Notes: generated by a model from the sequence alone, not told the origin. A stretch of DNA of 64,000 nucleotides from Pseudomonas saponiphila (GCF_900105185.1 NZ_FNTJ01000001.1:879501-943500); one strand, 5' to 3'. Shown: positions 1 to 8,121, counted from the first letter of the stretch. A program made the numbers and translations.

Positions 1-317
1 CTGGCGGAGCGTTCCAAAAGCGGCGCCAGGGCCTGGGCACCGATGCCCCGTCCCTGGAATGGCGGCGTGACGTACAGGTGTTGCAGCCGCAGATGATCCT
101 CGCGTGATTCGCTCTGGATAAAGCCCACGGGCTGTCCGTCACTGAGGATGAATTGGCAACGTTCGGCCGCGAAGCTGGCGGCAAAACGCTCCCGGGCCCG
201 CTGCGGATCGAAGCGCTCCAGGCGTTCAAGGCTTTCGCGCATGGCCGCAATGCGCATCTTGACCAGGGTTTCCAGGTCACTCAGAGAGGTCGGGAGTAGT
301 GCAATGCCGAGGCTCAT
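1..317 (-). CDS. GNAT-family N-acetyltransferase (3' end off the window)
   Basis: The reverse strand from the ATG at 317 reads open to the window edge for 105 codons, so the C-terminus is missing. The last visible part contains HLYVTPPFQGRGIGAQAL, which is the beta4/alpha3 acetyl-CoA pyrophosphate-binding motif (Q/RxxGxG/A) of GNAT acetyltransferases. The N-terminal part (MSLGIALLPTSLSDLETL) is a typical start for small one-domain members. The substrate cannot be told. The start overlaps the stop of the upstream laccase-domain gene by 4 bases (ATGA), so the two are probably translationally coupled. Confidence 0.75.
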   Translation of the reverse strand, partial: MSLGIALLPTSLSDLETLVKMRIAAMRESLERLERFDPQRARERFAASFAAERCQFILSDGQPVGFIQSESREDHLRLQHLYVTPPFQGRGIGAQALAPLLERSA

Positions 318-1030
318 GTCCGGCCGATCCAGGAGTACTGGAAGGCCTTGGCTTCACCTCGATGCACGCGTCGGCGATAGCTGGCCAGGGTCGGGGTCGA
401 GCAGTAGGTGCACAGCTCGCTGATTTCGATCTGCTCGTCCTCGATGCCGGCGGCCTGCAGCAGGTACACCGCATAGCGGCTCAGGTCGAACCACAGGGAG
501 TCGGCCTGGGTCGGCTGTGGCGGGGGAATCTGTGGGGGCAGTAGCGGGGCCGGCTGCTGGCGACTCCAGGGCGCTTGCGCAGCGGGCCACAGCGGATCTT
601 GAGTGGCGGACAGGGTGTCGATGAAGTCGGCACTGACTTCATAGCAGCAGGGTTTGATCGACGGGCCGATGGCCACTCGCAATTGCCGTGGGGCGATGCC
701 CTTGCTGGCAAAGTGTTGCAGCACATGGGCGATGATCCCGCCGTGCAGGCCTTTCCAGCCACCGTGTACCGCCGCCACCCAGGAGCCATCGTCGCTGCTG
801 ATCAGCAACGGCAGGCAGTCGGCGGTGACCACCGCGATGGGCCGGCTGGAATGGGTGAGGACCGCATCGCCGCGAATGATCCCGCTGGGCAGGGTGGTGC
901 TGGCGTGCACCACCTCGCCACTGTGGACCTGCGAGCAGAAGAACAGGTTGGCCGGCAGGGCAGCGCCAAGGGTCGAAAACTCATGACGGATGCCGGGTAT
1001 CTGGTTCAACACAGCTGCCTGGAAACTCAT
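314..1030 (-). CDS. pgeF: PgeF/YfiH-type laccase-domain protein (purine nucleoside phosphorylase / polyphenol oxidase family)
   Basis: Encodes 238 residues, the usual length of the PgeF/YfiH/LACC1 family. Family hallmarks are visible in order: FFCSQVHSGEVV, AVVTADCLPLL, AAVHGGWKGLHGG, AIGPSIKPCCYEV and a final SYRRRVHRGEA segment; the His and Cys residues in these form the family metal site. Members were first called multicopper polyphenol oxidases and later shown to act on purine nucleosides and, in E. coli, to edit peptidoglycan precursors; which applies here is not visible. The ATG at 1030 is preferred over upstream codons because it starts the conserved fold and follows a GAAGG-like ribosome site. 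It is coupled to the downstream GNAT gene by an ATGA overlap. Confidence 0.8.
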   Translation of the reverse strand: MSFQAAVLNQIPGIRHEFSTLGAALPANLFFCSQVHSGEVVHASTTLPSGIIRGDAVLTHSSRPIAVVTADCLPLLISSDDGSWVAAVHGGWKGLHGGIIAHVLQHFASKGIAPRQLRVAIGPSIKPCCYEVSADFIDTLSATQDPLWPAAQAPWSRQQPAPLLPPQIPPPQPTQADSLWFDLSRYAVYLLQAAGIEDEQIEISELCTYCSTPTLASYRRRVHRGEAKAFQYSWIGRT

Positions 1031-1163
1031 CGGGCCTTCGCTCGGTAACCTGGGAATGGCTGCAGAGCATAGCGGTATCCGCAGCATTTTTGCTGACAGG
1101 CCGCGTTGCAAAGGCAGCTCCAGACCAGCGGTTGCCTGCGGCGCGGCGCACCTTGCGGAGGTT

Positions 1164-1976
1164 TCAGGCCTTGAGCGGGATGTACAGCTCCACCACGCTG
1201 TCCGGGTGCAGGGGCCCCAGGAAACGCTCGCCGGTGTATTCGAACTCTATGGCTTCGATTGGCATCAACCCGGCGGCCGGCAACCATTCGCTGTAGGCGG
1301 CGCGAAAGGTTTCCGGCAGGGTGGCCACGGCGCCGTGGTGTTCCACCCGGGCGTAGTGGCGAGCGGGAATCTCCAGCTCGACCATGCCGGGCACCAGGGG
1401 CGCGTCGGCGGCCACCGGCAAGCCGGCGACGTAGCGCCACTGGCCGTCTTCCAGGGGCTGGCAGATGCCGTAGGTGCCCACCGGTTCTGCCAGCCGCTGG
1501 ATTTCCTGTTCCCGGGGTTCAAAACGTTGCCAGAGCTCGGCGATGGAGCCCGGGTCATCCTGCTGCCAGGCCATGCCGATGATCCGTTGCGTGGCCAGGA
1601 ACACCTTCTGCGGTGTCTGCGGGGTAGGAATCTGGCGCTGCGGCTGGGCCAGGTAGCGTTGCAGGTGGCCGAGCACTTTCTGGCTGCGGGCAATCTCGCT
1701 TTCCAGCTGCCGGGCATGCTCCTGCAGCGACTGCTGCATGTGCAGCACGCTGTCCAGGCCGCCCTGGTCCGCCAGCGTGCGGATGTCTTCCAGGGACATG
1801 CCCAACTGCCGCAGCCAGACGATGCGGCCCAGGGTCACGATCTGTTCCGGGCTGTAGTAGCGATAGCCGTTGTCGCGGCCGGTGAGGGCCGGGGTGAACA
1901 GGCCGATGCTGTCGTAGTGGCGCAGGGTCTTGGTGGTGAGGCCGTGGCAGCGGGCCATTTGTCCGATGGTGAGCAT
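1164..1976 (-). CDS. MerR-family transcriptional regulator with GyrI-like effector domain
   Basis: A 270-residue protein. The first ~75 residues are a MerR winged helix (LTIGQMARCHGLTTKTLRHYDSIGLF ... GYRYYSPEQ), followed by a dimerisation coiled coil (about 80-125) and a C-terminal GyrI-like/BmrR-type ligand-binding domain (about 130-270, with YxxGICQP and HYARVEHHG). This architecture belongs to BmrR-type regulators that bind hydrophobic drugs and distort a 19-bp-spaced promoter. No conserved metal-binding Cys set is present, so it is not a metal sensor. The start is at 1976, behind AAGGACG. No obvious efflux gene is adjacent, so the target is unknown. Confidence 0.8.
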   Translation of the reverse strand: MLTIGQMARCHGLTTKTLRHYDSIGLFTPALTGRDNGYRYYSPEQIVTLGRIVWLRQLGMSLEDIRTLADQGGLDSVLHMQQSLQEHARQLESEIARSQKVLGHLQRYLAQPQRQIPTPQTPQKVFLATQRIIGMAWQQDDPGSIAELWQRFEPREQEIQRLAEPVGTYGICQPLEDGQWRYVAGLPVAADAPLVPGMVELEIPARHYARVEHHGAVATLPETFRAAYSEWLPAAGLMPIEAIEFEYTGERFLGPLHPDSVVELYIPLKA

Positions 1977-2054
1977 GGAGCGTCCTTGGTGTGGTTGGGC
2001 TGCCGGGCAGGTTGAGCCTTTACCCAGGGGCAAGCTCAAGCCCGGCAGTGCGAA

Positions 2055-2426
2055 TCAGGACGATTTGTTCGGCTTGATCAGGCTTTCGGCCGGGATGCCG
2101 AACAGCTGGTGCAGTTTCCAGATCATCGGCAGGGTCAGCGCGCGCTTGCCGTTGAGCACCTCGTAGACGCGGTTGGTGCGGCCGATGGCGGGCGTCAGGT
2201 CGGCGGCGGACAAGCCGGATTGCTCCATGCGGAACTTGATCGCCTCGATCGGGTTGGGCAGGTCCAGGGGAAACTGCCTGGCTTCGTATGCCTCGATCAG
2301 GGTGATCATCACATCGAAGTAATCGCCTTCAGGCGTCCCCGGCTGCGGCTCGTTGTCGAACAGGGGCGAGATGCTTTGCAGCGCTGCGCGGTAGTCCTGG
2401 TCGGTGTGGATAGGGCGGATGTTCAT
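2055..2426 (-). CDS. higA: HigA-type antitoxin / XRE transcriptional regulator
   Basis: A 123-residue protein with a C-terminal XRE helix-turn-helix (about 66-117: EQSGLSAADLTPAIGRTNRVYEVLNGKR). The N-terminal region is of the type found in HigA antitoxins paired with HigB mRNA interferases. It neutralises the upstream-encoded toxin and would repress the operon. Its ATG (2426) overlaps the toxin stop by 4 bases. The toxin-first order is the classical reversed order of higBA, which supports the assignment. The family usually auto-regulates through a palindrome upstream of higB, but I did not identify one with confidence. Confidence 0.85.
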   Translation of the reverse strand: MNIRPIHTDQDYRAALQSISPLFDNEPQPGTPEGDYFDVMITLIEAYEARQFPLDLPNPIEAIKFRMEQSGLSAADLTPAIGRTNRVYEVLNGKRALTLPMIWKLHQLFGIPAESLIKPNKSS

Positions 2427-2734
2427 ATGGGGTACTCCATGTCTACGCTGTCGGCATCGATGGCGTCGTACTGCTGGTGGGTGCCTACGAACTTGATGTA
2501 CAGCGCGCCGAAACGATAGGCCACGGCAACGACCAGCCGATACTCGTTGCCCTTGATGTTGAAGACCACCCTGCGGCTTTTGAGAATGCTTGCGTTGCGA
2601 TACTGGTCCTTGATCTGCGCAGGGTTGGACCACTCGGCTTTCTTTGCTTCATCGACCCAGGCCAGCAAGGGCTGCTCCGCATCCGGGTACTTTGCCCAGA
2701 AGGCCTTTAACTGGCTGACTGCAATAATTCTCAT
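2423..2734 (-). CDS. higB: HigB-type mRNA interferase toxin
   Basis: A 103-residue protein starting MRIIAVSQLKAFWAKYPDAE and ending with YRFGALYIKFVGTHQQYDAIDAD. This matches the HigB_toxin family (RelE superfamily), whose signature is the RxVFNIKGNxYRLVV ... IKFxGTHxxYDxID pattern near the C-terminus. The product would cleave ribosome-bound mRNA when not complexed by HigA. Length is normal and no lesion is seen. It is the first gene of the pair and overlaps the antitoxin by ATGA. Confidence 0.87.
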   Translation of the reverse strand: MRIIAVSQLKAFWAKYPDAEQPLLAWVDEAKKAEWSNPAQIKDQYRNASILKSRRVVFNIKGNEYRLVVAVAYRFGALYIKFVGTHQQYDAIDADSVDMEYPI

Positions 2735-2794
2735 GGCGTGATCCTAGTCCCGTGCTGGGACTTAAACAAGTCACTCAGTGCGTCAGGCGATGTA

Positions 2795-2818
2795 CGGGCA
2801 GATCGCTGGATCTGCCCG
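2795..2818. repeat. Perfect 10-bp hairpin downstream of the DUF3077 gene
   Basis: CGGGCAGATC, then a 4-base loop GCTG, then the exact complement GATCTGCCCG. It lies between the stop of the DUF3077 gene (2850, minus strand) and the start of higB (2734). There is no T-run on either side, so it is a stable hairpin or weak terminator rather than a canonical intrinsic terminator. Confidence 0.5.
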
Positions 2819-2849
2819 CAGAGGCGACGTTGGCTCGGTGACGATCAGG

Positions 2850-3116
2850 TCATGCAGAGAGTGTGGCGCGCACGTCGTCCATCAGTGCCTTGCCCATCTC
2901 TGCCAGGTAGTGTGCCGCCCAAGCATAGCGGTCGCACCGTGGCTCCATGGCCGCCTCCAGGGTGAATTGCTTTGCCAGATGCAACAGCGCCGAGGCGTGC
3001 TCCAGGGCATCGCTGATCGGCACATCGGCATTCACCCGAAACAGCGGACGCAGGTGTTCGCCACACTGGGAAAAGCGGATTTCACCGAGGGTGGTCAGGG
3101 GCGATTGAGTGGTCAT
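2850..3116 (-). CDS. DUF3077 domain-containing protein
   Basis: An 88-residue soluble protein (MTTQSPLTTLGEIRFSQCGEH...). The pattern FxVNADVPISDALEHASALLHLAKQ...YAWAAHYLAEMGKALMDDV is that of the Pseudomonas-restricted DUF3077 family, whose function is not known. The ATG at 3116 follows a strong GGAGGTG ribosome site. It is preceded by a long, highly structured untranslated region (3206-3310) and has no operon partner, which suggests post-transcriptional control. Confidence 0.7.
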   Translation of the reverse strand: MTTQSPLTTLGEIRFSQCGEHLRPLFRVNADVPISDALEHASALLHLAKQFTLEAAMEPRCDRYAWAAHYLAEMGKALMDDVRATLSA

Positions 3117-3205
3117 CGTGCACCTCCGGTTTTGTGTGACGGGAGGTGTGGGGAGGACGGATTTCGAGTGTGGTGCATGGTGACGACTCCTTTCGTATTG
3201 GGAAC

Positions 3206-3310
3206 CACCACCATCTGCCGCCAAGCAGATTTGGGTGGCGGATTGCACAAGGTTGGCGGACCGGCACGAAAGGAACCGGCACCCCCGAAGGGGTCCCTGC
3301 GCAATCCGCC
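3206..3310 (-). promoter_or_regulatory. Structured leader upstream of the DUF3077 gene
   Basis: Several nested inverted repeats are seen. Perfect 10-bp arms GGCGGATTGC (3237-3246) and GCAATCCGCC (3301-3310) enclose GGACC/GGTCC (3258-3262 with 3292-3296) and a CCCC-GAA-GGGG hairpin. A neighbouring hairpin has arms ATCTGC (3213-3218) and GCAGAT (3225-3230), extended by CCACC/GGGTGG. All lies between the terminator at 3332-3363 and the DUF3077 start, with no convincing reading frame. A cis-acting RNA element or small RNA is inferred; no known riboswitch class is recognised. Confidence 0.45.
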
Positions 3311-3331
3311 ATGACACAGAAATGCGGGCAC

Positions 3332-3363
3332 AAAAAAAGCGCCTGCATTCGTGTTTTGGCGCT
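3332..3363 (-). terminator. Intrinsic terminator downstream of the GNAT gene at 3682-4176
   Basis: On the minus strand AGCGCC (3363-3358) pairs with GGCGCT (3343-3338) and is followed directly by a run of seven T. This is a 6-bp stem with a 14-base loop. Confidence 0.6.
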
Positions 3364-3484
3364 ATTGCGCCTTTCGTGGTTCGGGCCGCCAAGCCCGTTC
3401 GCTGATGTTGCAGCGACGGGCGAAGGATAGCCGGGAGGGAAGGGCGTCGCAACGGCATTGCTGCGACTTTATGTGAACCGACCT

Positions 3485-3556
3485 GCCGCTGCCGCAGGCC
3501 GCGATCTCCCTGGCGCCGAAGGCCCTACGGTCCTTGTCGCAGTCTGCGGCAGCGGC
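3485..3556. repeat. Long palindromic intergenic repeat (REP-like)
   Basis: Perfect 13-bp arms GCCGCTGCCGCAG (3485-3497) and CTGCGGCAGCGGC (3544-3556) surround a second imperfect palindrome (GGCGCCGAAGGCCCTACGG). The GCCGCTGCCGCAGGC type of repeat is, from memory, abundant between genes of fluorescent pseudomonads. The rest of 3460-3681 shows no gene. Confidence 0.6.
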
Positions 3557-3681
3557 TACAGAGGTTGTGCCAGCACCTCACGAAATACATCGGGTCGAAG
3601 CATCGCGATATGCAGCAATGAACGGGCCGCTCCGGAAGGCGAGCGCCGACCTTGCTCCCACTCCGATCCGGAGCCGCTCAC

Positions 3682-4176
3682 TCAACCCTCCAACACTTTC
3701 GCCATCTCGCTGGTCGCCGCCCAACCCAGCCCCTGATACAGCGGCTTGCCGGCCTCGGTCGCATGCAGCACGGCAAAGCCCAGTCCGCGCTGGCTGAACT
3801 CGGCCTCCGCCAGTTTCATCAGCGCCGACGCCAGGCCGCGCCGCCGGTAGGCCGGTTCAACGTAGACGTTGAGCACGTAGCCGCGCTGATCCTGGGTTGG
3901 ATGGGAAGGGTGGGGCGGCCAGTCGATGCTCATCAGGCCGATGCTGGCCACGCTCTGCTCGGCGTCCATCAGGGCGAAGCCGTAGTAGCGGCCGTCGTCC
4001 AGGCGTTCGCGCAACCAGGGGCGAAAGTGCTCGGTCATCACCTGCAAGGTGGAGAGGTCCTTTCCCGCATCGAGAAACATCGCCAGGCGATGGCGGCAGA
4101 TCAGTTCAAGGTCCTGGGGCGTCAGGCGGCGTGGGCTCAGGCCCGGAATATCAAGGTCGGCTGCAATCTTGTTCAT
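3682..4176 (-). CDS. GNAT-family N-acetyltransferase
   Basis: A 164-residue single-domain acetyltransferase. The acetyl-CoA motif is at about 98-122: YVLNVYVEPAYRRRGLASALM, with the R/QxxGxA signature; the C-terminal QRGLGFAVLHAT...PLYQGLGW strand-helix is also typical. The N-terminus (IPGLSPRRLTPQDLELICRHR) fits GNATs acting on small molecules, but no substrate can be assigned. The ATG at 4176 is chosen because GAGGAA lies 8 bases upstream and further upstream codons lie outside the domain. It is monocistronic, ending at the terminator at 3332-3363. Confidence 0.8.
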   Translation of the reverse strand: MNKIAADLDIPGLSPRRLTPQDLELICRHRLAMFLDAGKDLSTLQVMTEHFRPWLRERLDDGRYYGFALMDAEQSVASIGLMSIDWPPHPSHPTQDQRGYVLNVYVEPAYRRRGLASALMKLAEAEFSQRGLGFAVLHATEAGKPLYQGLGWAATSEMAKVLEG

Positions 4177-4282
4177 CGTCGGTTCCTCGGTGGACAGGGA
4201 CGATGCTAGGGCAGATCCCCAGGTTGGGTCAGACACAGACCGCCGCAAAATCTTGCATACAGCGCCCGTGCTCCCCGCTCAC

Positions 4283-4311
4283 AAAAAAGGGCCAGCCTCA
4301 CGGCCAGCCCT
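4283..4311 (-). terminator. Intrinsic terminator of ggt
   Basis: On the minus strand AGGGC ... GCCCT form the stem base and GGCC-GTGA-GGCT (with G-U pairs) the tip, followed by TTTTTT. It lies 20 bases after the ggt stop. Confidence 0.65.
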
Positions 4312-4330
4312 CGGGTTCAGCGCAGGGCCT

Positions 4331-6166
4331 TCAATCCCCCAGCGCTTCCCCTTCACGCCGTGGATCGGCACCGCCGGCCCAGGAGGTTTTGCCCTGGGCA
4401 TCACGCACGCGAACGATGGCCTGGGTGCCGCTGGTCATGTCGATCTCGTTCAGTTCATGCCCCTGGGCTTTCAGCGCTTGCTTCAGCCCCGGGCTGAACT
4501 GGCCGGTCTCCAGTTCGGTGGGGCCGTTGCGGCTGCCGAAGTTGGGCAGGCCGACGGCGGCTTGCGGGTCGAGGTTCCAGTCGAGCATGCCCACCAGCGA
4601 CTTGGCCACGTACTCGATGATCTGCGAGCCGCCGGGGGAGCCGACGCTGGCCAGCAGTTCACCGCTGGCGCGGTCGAAGACCAGGGTCGGCGCCATGGAC
4701 GAGCGCGGGCGCTTGCCCGGTTCGACGCGGTTGGCCACCTTCTGGCCGTTTTCCTCGGGGATGAAGGAGAAGTCGGTCAGTTGGTTGTTGAGCATGAAGC
4801 CCTGGACCATCAGGTGCGAACCAAAGGCCGCTTCCACCGTGGTGGTCATGGACACCGCGCCGCCCTGGTCGTCCACCGCCACCACTTGCGAGGTGGAAAT
4901 GCGCATTGGCGAACGGTCCGGTGCGTAGGCCACCTGGATGCCCCGGGGCTTGCCCGGTTCGGCCTTGCCCAGGCTGCGCTCGCCGATCAGCGCGGCGCGT
5001 TGGGCCAGGTAGTCCGGGGCGATCAGGCCGGCCACCGGCACCGGTACAAAGTCGCTGTCGGCCACGTACAGGCCGCGGTCGGCGTAGGCCAGGCGCTCGG
5101 CTTCGGCGATCAGGTGCACCGCTTGTGGCGCTGGCTCAAGGCTGGCGGGCAGGTTGGTCTTCTGCGGCTTGAGCTGGGCCAGGGCGTAGCGCGGGTCGCG
5201 TTGTTCCAGGGCTTGCAGGGTGCCGAGGATCTGCGCCACCGCCACGCCGCCCGATGAAGGCGGCGGCATGCCGCACACCTGCCAGCGCTTGTAGTCGCTG
5301 CACAGCGGCGCGCGTTCCTTGGCGCGGTAGCCCTGCAGGTCATGGAGCGACAGGCTGCCGGGGTTGGCGTGGCCCTGGACCTTGGCGACGATTTCCGCTG
5401 CCACCGGGCCTTTATAGAGGGCGTCCGGGCCTTCCAGGGCAATACGCTTGAGCACCGCGGCCAGCTGTGGATTCTTCAGCAAGGTGCCCACGGCTTTCGG
5501 TGTGCCGTCGGCATTGAGGAAGTACGCGGCCATGTCCGGCGAGCGGGCCAGAAACGGGTCGGCGCTGATCATGCTGTGCAGCCGTGGCGAGATGGCGAAG
5601 CCTTGTTCGGCCAGGCGGATCGCCGGCTCGAACAGCTGCGCCCAGGGCAGGCGCCCGTGTTTCTGGTGAGCCAGTTCCAGGGCGCGCAATACGCCCGGGG
5701 TGCCTACCGAGCGGCCGCCGATCTGTGCCTGGGGGAAGGACATGGGCTTGCCGTCCGCCTGCAGGAAGAGTTTTTCGGTGGCGCCGGCTGGCGCGGTTTC
5801 CCGGCCGTCATAGGTGCGCACGGCCTTGCCGTCCCAGAGCACGATCATCGCGCCGCCGCCGATCCCTGAGGACTGCGGCTCCACCAGGGTCAGCACCGCT
5901 TGCATGGCAATTGCCGCATCGATGGCCGAGCCGCCCTTGCGCAGCATATCGCGCCCGGCTTCGGCGGCCAGCGGATTGGCGGCGGCCGCCATGTGTTTGT
6001 CGGCATGGCGGGTCTGCATGTCGGTGCGGTAGCCCGAAGCGATTTCCGGAGCGGCGGGCAGGGCAGTGGAAGAGGGCGGGTTGTGGCAGGCGCCGAGGCT
6101 GAGGGCGGCGGCCAGCAGGCCGACGCTGAGGAGTCGGGGGTGACGGGGAGGGAAGATCGAGAACAC
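4331..6166 (-). CDS. ggt: Gamma-glutamyltranspeptidase, lipoprotein-type export signal
   Basis: A 611-residue N-terminal-nucleophile hydrolase that cleaves and transfers the gamma-glutamyl group of glutathione in the periplasm. The signal sequence RLLSVGLLAAALSLGAC ends in a lipobox (LGAC). MTTTVEAAFGS near residue 430 contains the Thr at which the precursor self-cleaves into large and small subunits. The large-subunit block GGSAIDAAIAMQAVLTLVEPQ..GIGGG and the small-subunit GSPGGSQII oxyanion loop are present. The GTG at 6166 (behind GGAG) is preferred over an in-frame codon at 6274 that would add a Pro-rich segment before the signal peptide. Monocistronic. Confidence 0.85.
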   Translation of the reverse strand: MFSIFPPRHPRLLSVGLLAAALSLGACHNPPSSTALPAAPEIASGYRTDMQTRHADKHMAAAANPLAAEAGRDMLRKGGSAIDAAIAMQAVLTLVEPQSSGIGGGAMIVLWDGKAVRTYDGRETAPAGATEKLFLQADGKPMSFPQAQIGGRSVGTPGVLRALELAHQKHGRLPWAQLFEPAIRLAEQGFAISPRLHSMISADPFLARSPDMAAYFLNADGTPKAVGTLLKNPQLAAVLKRIALEGPDALYKGPVAAEIVAKVQGHANPGSLSLHDLQGYRAKERAPLCSDYKRWQVCGMPPPSSGGVAVAQILGTLQALEQRDPRYALAQLKPQKTNLPASLEPAPQAVHLIAEAERLAYADRGLYVADSDFVPVPVAGLIAPDYLAQRAALIGERSLGKAEPGKPRGIQVAYAPDRSPMRISTSQVVAVDDQGGAVSMTTTVEAAFGSHLMVQGFMLNNQLTDFSFIPEENGQKVANRVEPGKRPRSSMAPTLVFDRASGELLASVGSPGGSQIIEYVAKSLVGMLDWNLDPQAAVGLPNFGSRNGPTELETGQFSPGLKQALKAQGHELNEIDMTSGTQAIVRVRDAQGKTSWAGGADPRREGEALGD

Positions 6167-6379
6167 GCGTTGAGCTCCGTTCACTGGGAAATGAGGTGTC
6201 GTCCGTGGAGGGGAATGTACAGCAGTGGGACCGGCAGTTGGGTTGCGGGGGATTGTCGAGTGGGTGCGCGACAACGTCGCAACTCAGGAATCTGCCGGCT
6301 GTCGCTTGATCTGAGTCAGGGTAGCCGACGTCCATAGGGCACATGGTGAGGCAAACCATAAGCCTGATGAGAGGACGCC

Positions 6380-7372
6380 ATGCACCGTTGTAAATGGTTA
6401 CTTGTGTTCGGATTGCTGCTGGGGGGCGAGGTACGGGGAGAGACGCCGAGCGAGCCGATCCTGCCGGTACAGCCGGCGAAGATCACCGATGTGGCCAAGG
6501 TGGAACTGGGCAAGCAGTTGTTCTTCGACCCGCGCTTGTCCAAGTCCGGTTTCATTTCCTGCAACTCCTGCCACAACCTGAGCATGGGCGGCAGCGACAA
6601 CCTGCCCACCTCCATCGGCCACAACTGGCACCAGGGGCCGATCAACTCGCCGACGGTGCTCAACTCCGGGCTGAGCTTTGCGCAGTACTGGGATGGCCGT
6701 GCGGCCACGCTCCAGGAGCAGGCCAGCGGCCCGATCACCAACCCGGGGGAAATGGGCTTCAGCCATGAACTGGCGGTGGAGGTGTTGCGTTCCATTCCGC
6801 AGTACCGGGCTTCGTTCAAGCGCGTGTATGGCAACGATGAGATCAGCTTCGAAGACGCCACCAATGCCATTGCCGCCTTCGAAGACACCCTGGTAACGCC
6901 CAATGCGCCGTTCGACCGCTGGCTCAAGGGCGACAAGGCGGCCATCAGTCCCACCGCGCTCAAGGGCTACCAGCTGTTCAAGTCCATCGGCTGCGTGGCC
7001 TGCCACAACGGCGAGGCGGTGGGCGGTGGCTCGTTCCAGAAGATGGGCATGCTCGAACCCTATGTCACTAAGAACCCGGCCCAAGGCGTGGCCGGGCTGA
7101 CCGGCAAGGATGCCGACCGCATGCTGTTCAAGGTGCCGACCTTGCGCAACGTGGCGTTGACCTATCCCTACTTCCACGACGGCGCCTACTGGAAGCTGGA
7201 AGAGGCGGTGGACGTGATGGCCCGTCTGCAACTGGGACGCCAGCTGGATACCGAGGAGGTCGGTCAGATCGTGGCCTTCCTTGAGACCCTGACCGGCGAT
7301 CAACCGGACTTCAAGCTGCCGATCCTGCCGCCGTCCTCGGCGCAGACACCGCGTCCGCAGCCGTTCAATTGA
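6380..7372 (+). CDS. Di-heme cytochrome c peroxidase (CcpA/MauG family)
   Basis: A 330-residue periplasmic protein that reduces hydrogen peroxide using cytochrome c or a similar donor. A signal peptide (MHRCKWLLVFGLLLGGEVRG) is followed by two c-type heme sites, CNSCH (about residue 61) and CVACH (about residue 207). It also has family blocks LGKQLFFDPRLSKSG, WDGRAATLQEQASGPI and FKVPTLRNVALTYPYFHDG. The length fits bacterial CCPs. The ATG at 6380 follows GAGAGGA. The gene stands alone between the divergent ggt and a strong terminator. Confidence 0.88.
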   Translation: MHRCKWLLVFGLLLGGEVRGETPSEPILPVQPAKITDVAKVELGKQLFFDPRLSKSGFISCNSCHNLSMGGSDNLPTSIGHNWHQGPINSPTVLNSGLSFAQYWDGRAATLQEQASGPITNPGEMGFSHELAVEVLRSIPQYRASFKRVYGNDEISFEDATNAIAAFEDTLVTPNAPFDRWLKGDKAAISPTALKGYQLFKSIGCVACHNGEAVGGGSFQKMGMLEPYVTKNPAQGVAGLTGKDADRMLFKVPTLRNVALTYPYFHDGAYWKLEEAVDVMARLQLGRQLDTEEVGQIVAFLETLTGDQPDFKLPILPPSSAQTPRPQPFN

Positions 7373-7384
7373 TCCGGGAATACA

Positions 7385-7406
7385 CCGCAGCGTGCTGCGG
7401 TTTTTT
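7385..7406 (+). terminator. Intrinsic terminator of the cytochrome c peroxidase gene
   Basis: CCGCAG-CGTG-CTGCGG followed by TTTTTT, 12 bases after the peroxidase stop. The T-run overlaps the stop of the convergent lipoprotein gene. Confidence 0.85.
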
Positions 7407-8121
7407 AAGCCTCGTGTTGCGATCGCTGACGATGCTGGCCCGGCCTGTCGCCGGTTGCGCAATTGAACCGATCATCGATGGGGGCTTGGCGAGCTGGCTC
7501 GAAGTAGCCGGGCGTACGACGGCTATCAGCGCGTTGCCAGCGCTGTGGATAAGACAGCATCGAATAGGGCGAGTGGTCCTTGAGCGTCTCGTAGTTCAGG
7601 GACAGGTCAATCTGCACGGCGCCGTGCAGGAAGGGGCCTTCGAGCGACAGGATGGAGCCGGTCAGCCAGGTTCGCTCCGTGCTTTCCAGGTACATGGGCG
7701 CGGTGATGCGCAGCCAGGTGCGTCCGGCGTCCTGGGAAAAGTACAGGCGCGGCAAGCCGCCTCCGCCGTTGCTGAAACCCGGCCCTTGGGCAATCGGAAT
7801 GACCAGGTAGTTGGAGTTGGCGGCATCGATCATCAAGTGCGAACCACGGCCGTGCACGGTGATGCCGTTGAATGAGCCAAAGGGCGCTACCGGGGTATGG
7901 ATGCCGAGCCTGGTGTCGGTGTAGTGCACCATGTCACCACTGCTGGCGATGACCGGCGAGGAACCGTTGCAGAGCTTCAAGGTGGTCTGGTCGATCTCGA
8001 AAAAGCGTGATGAGTCGATGCGGTAGATGACCCGGCCGGGCAGGTACTGGATCGGCTCGGGAGTGCTGCAGGCCCCAAGTACCCCGCACGAGATCAGCAA
8101 CAGCAGCTTCCTTGCCCACAT
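7405..8121 (-). CDS. Lipoprotein resembling T6SS immunity proteins of the Tli3 family
   Basis: A 238-residue predicted lipoprotein: MWARKLLLLISCGVLGAC has a lipobox at LGAC. The mature part begins with PGRVIYRIDSSRFFEIDQ and contains VHYTDTRLGIHTPV and LYFSQDAGRTW. This resembles, from memory, lipoproteins annotated as Tli3-like immunity proteins that protect the periplasm from type VI lipase effectors. No T6SS effector or VgrG gene is adjacent, so the role is uncertain and it may be an orphan immunity protein or an unrelated lipoprotein. The start at 8121 is supported by AAGGAG upstream. Confidence 0.55.
   Translation of the reverse strand: MWARKLLLLISCGVLGACSTPEPIQYLPGRVIYRIDSSRFFEIDQTTLKLCNGSSPVIASSGDMVHYTDTRLGIHTPVAPFGSFNGITVHGRGSHLMIDAANSNYLVIPIAQGPGFSNGGGGLPRLYFSQDAGRTWLRITAPMYLESTERTWLTGSILSLEGPFLHGAVQIDLSLNYETLKDHSPYSMLSYPQRWQRADSRRTPGYFEPARQAPIDDRFNCATGDRPGQHRQRSQHEA

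Noticed and set aside
4049..5257. 402-codon open frame on the plus strand
   Set aside because: Antisense to ggt, which has all expected catalytic blocks.
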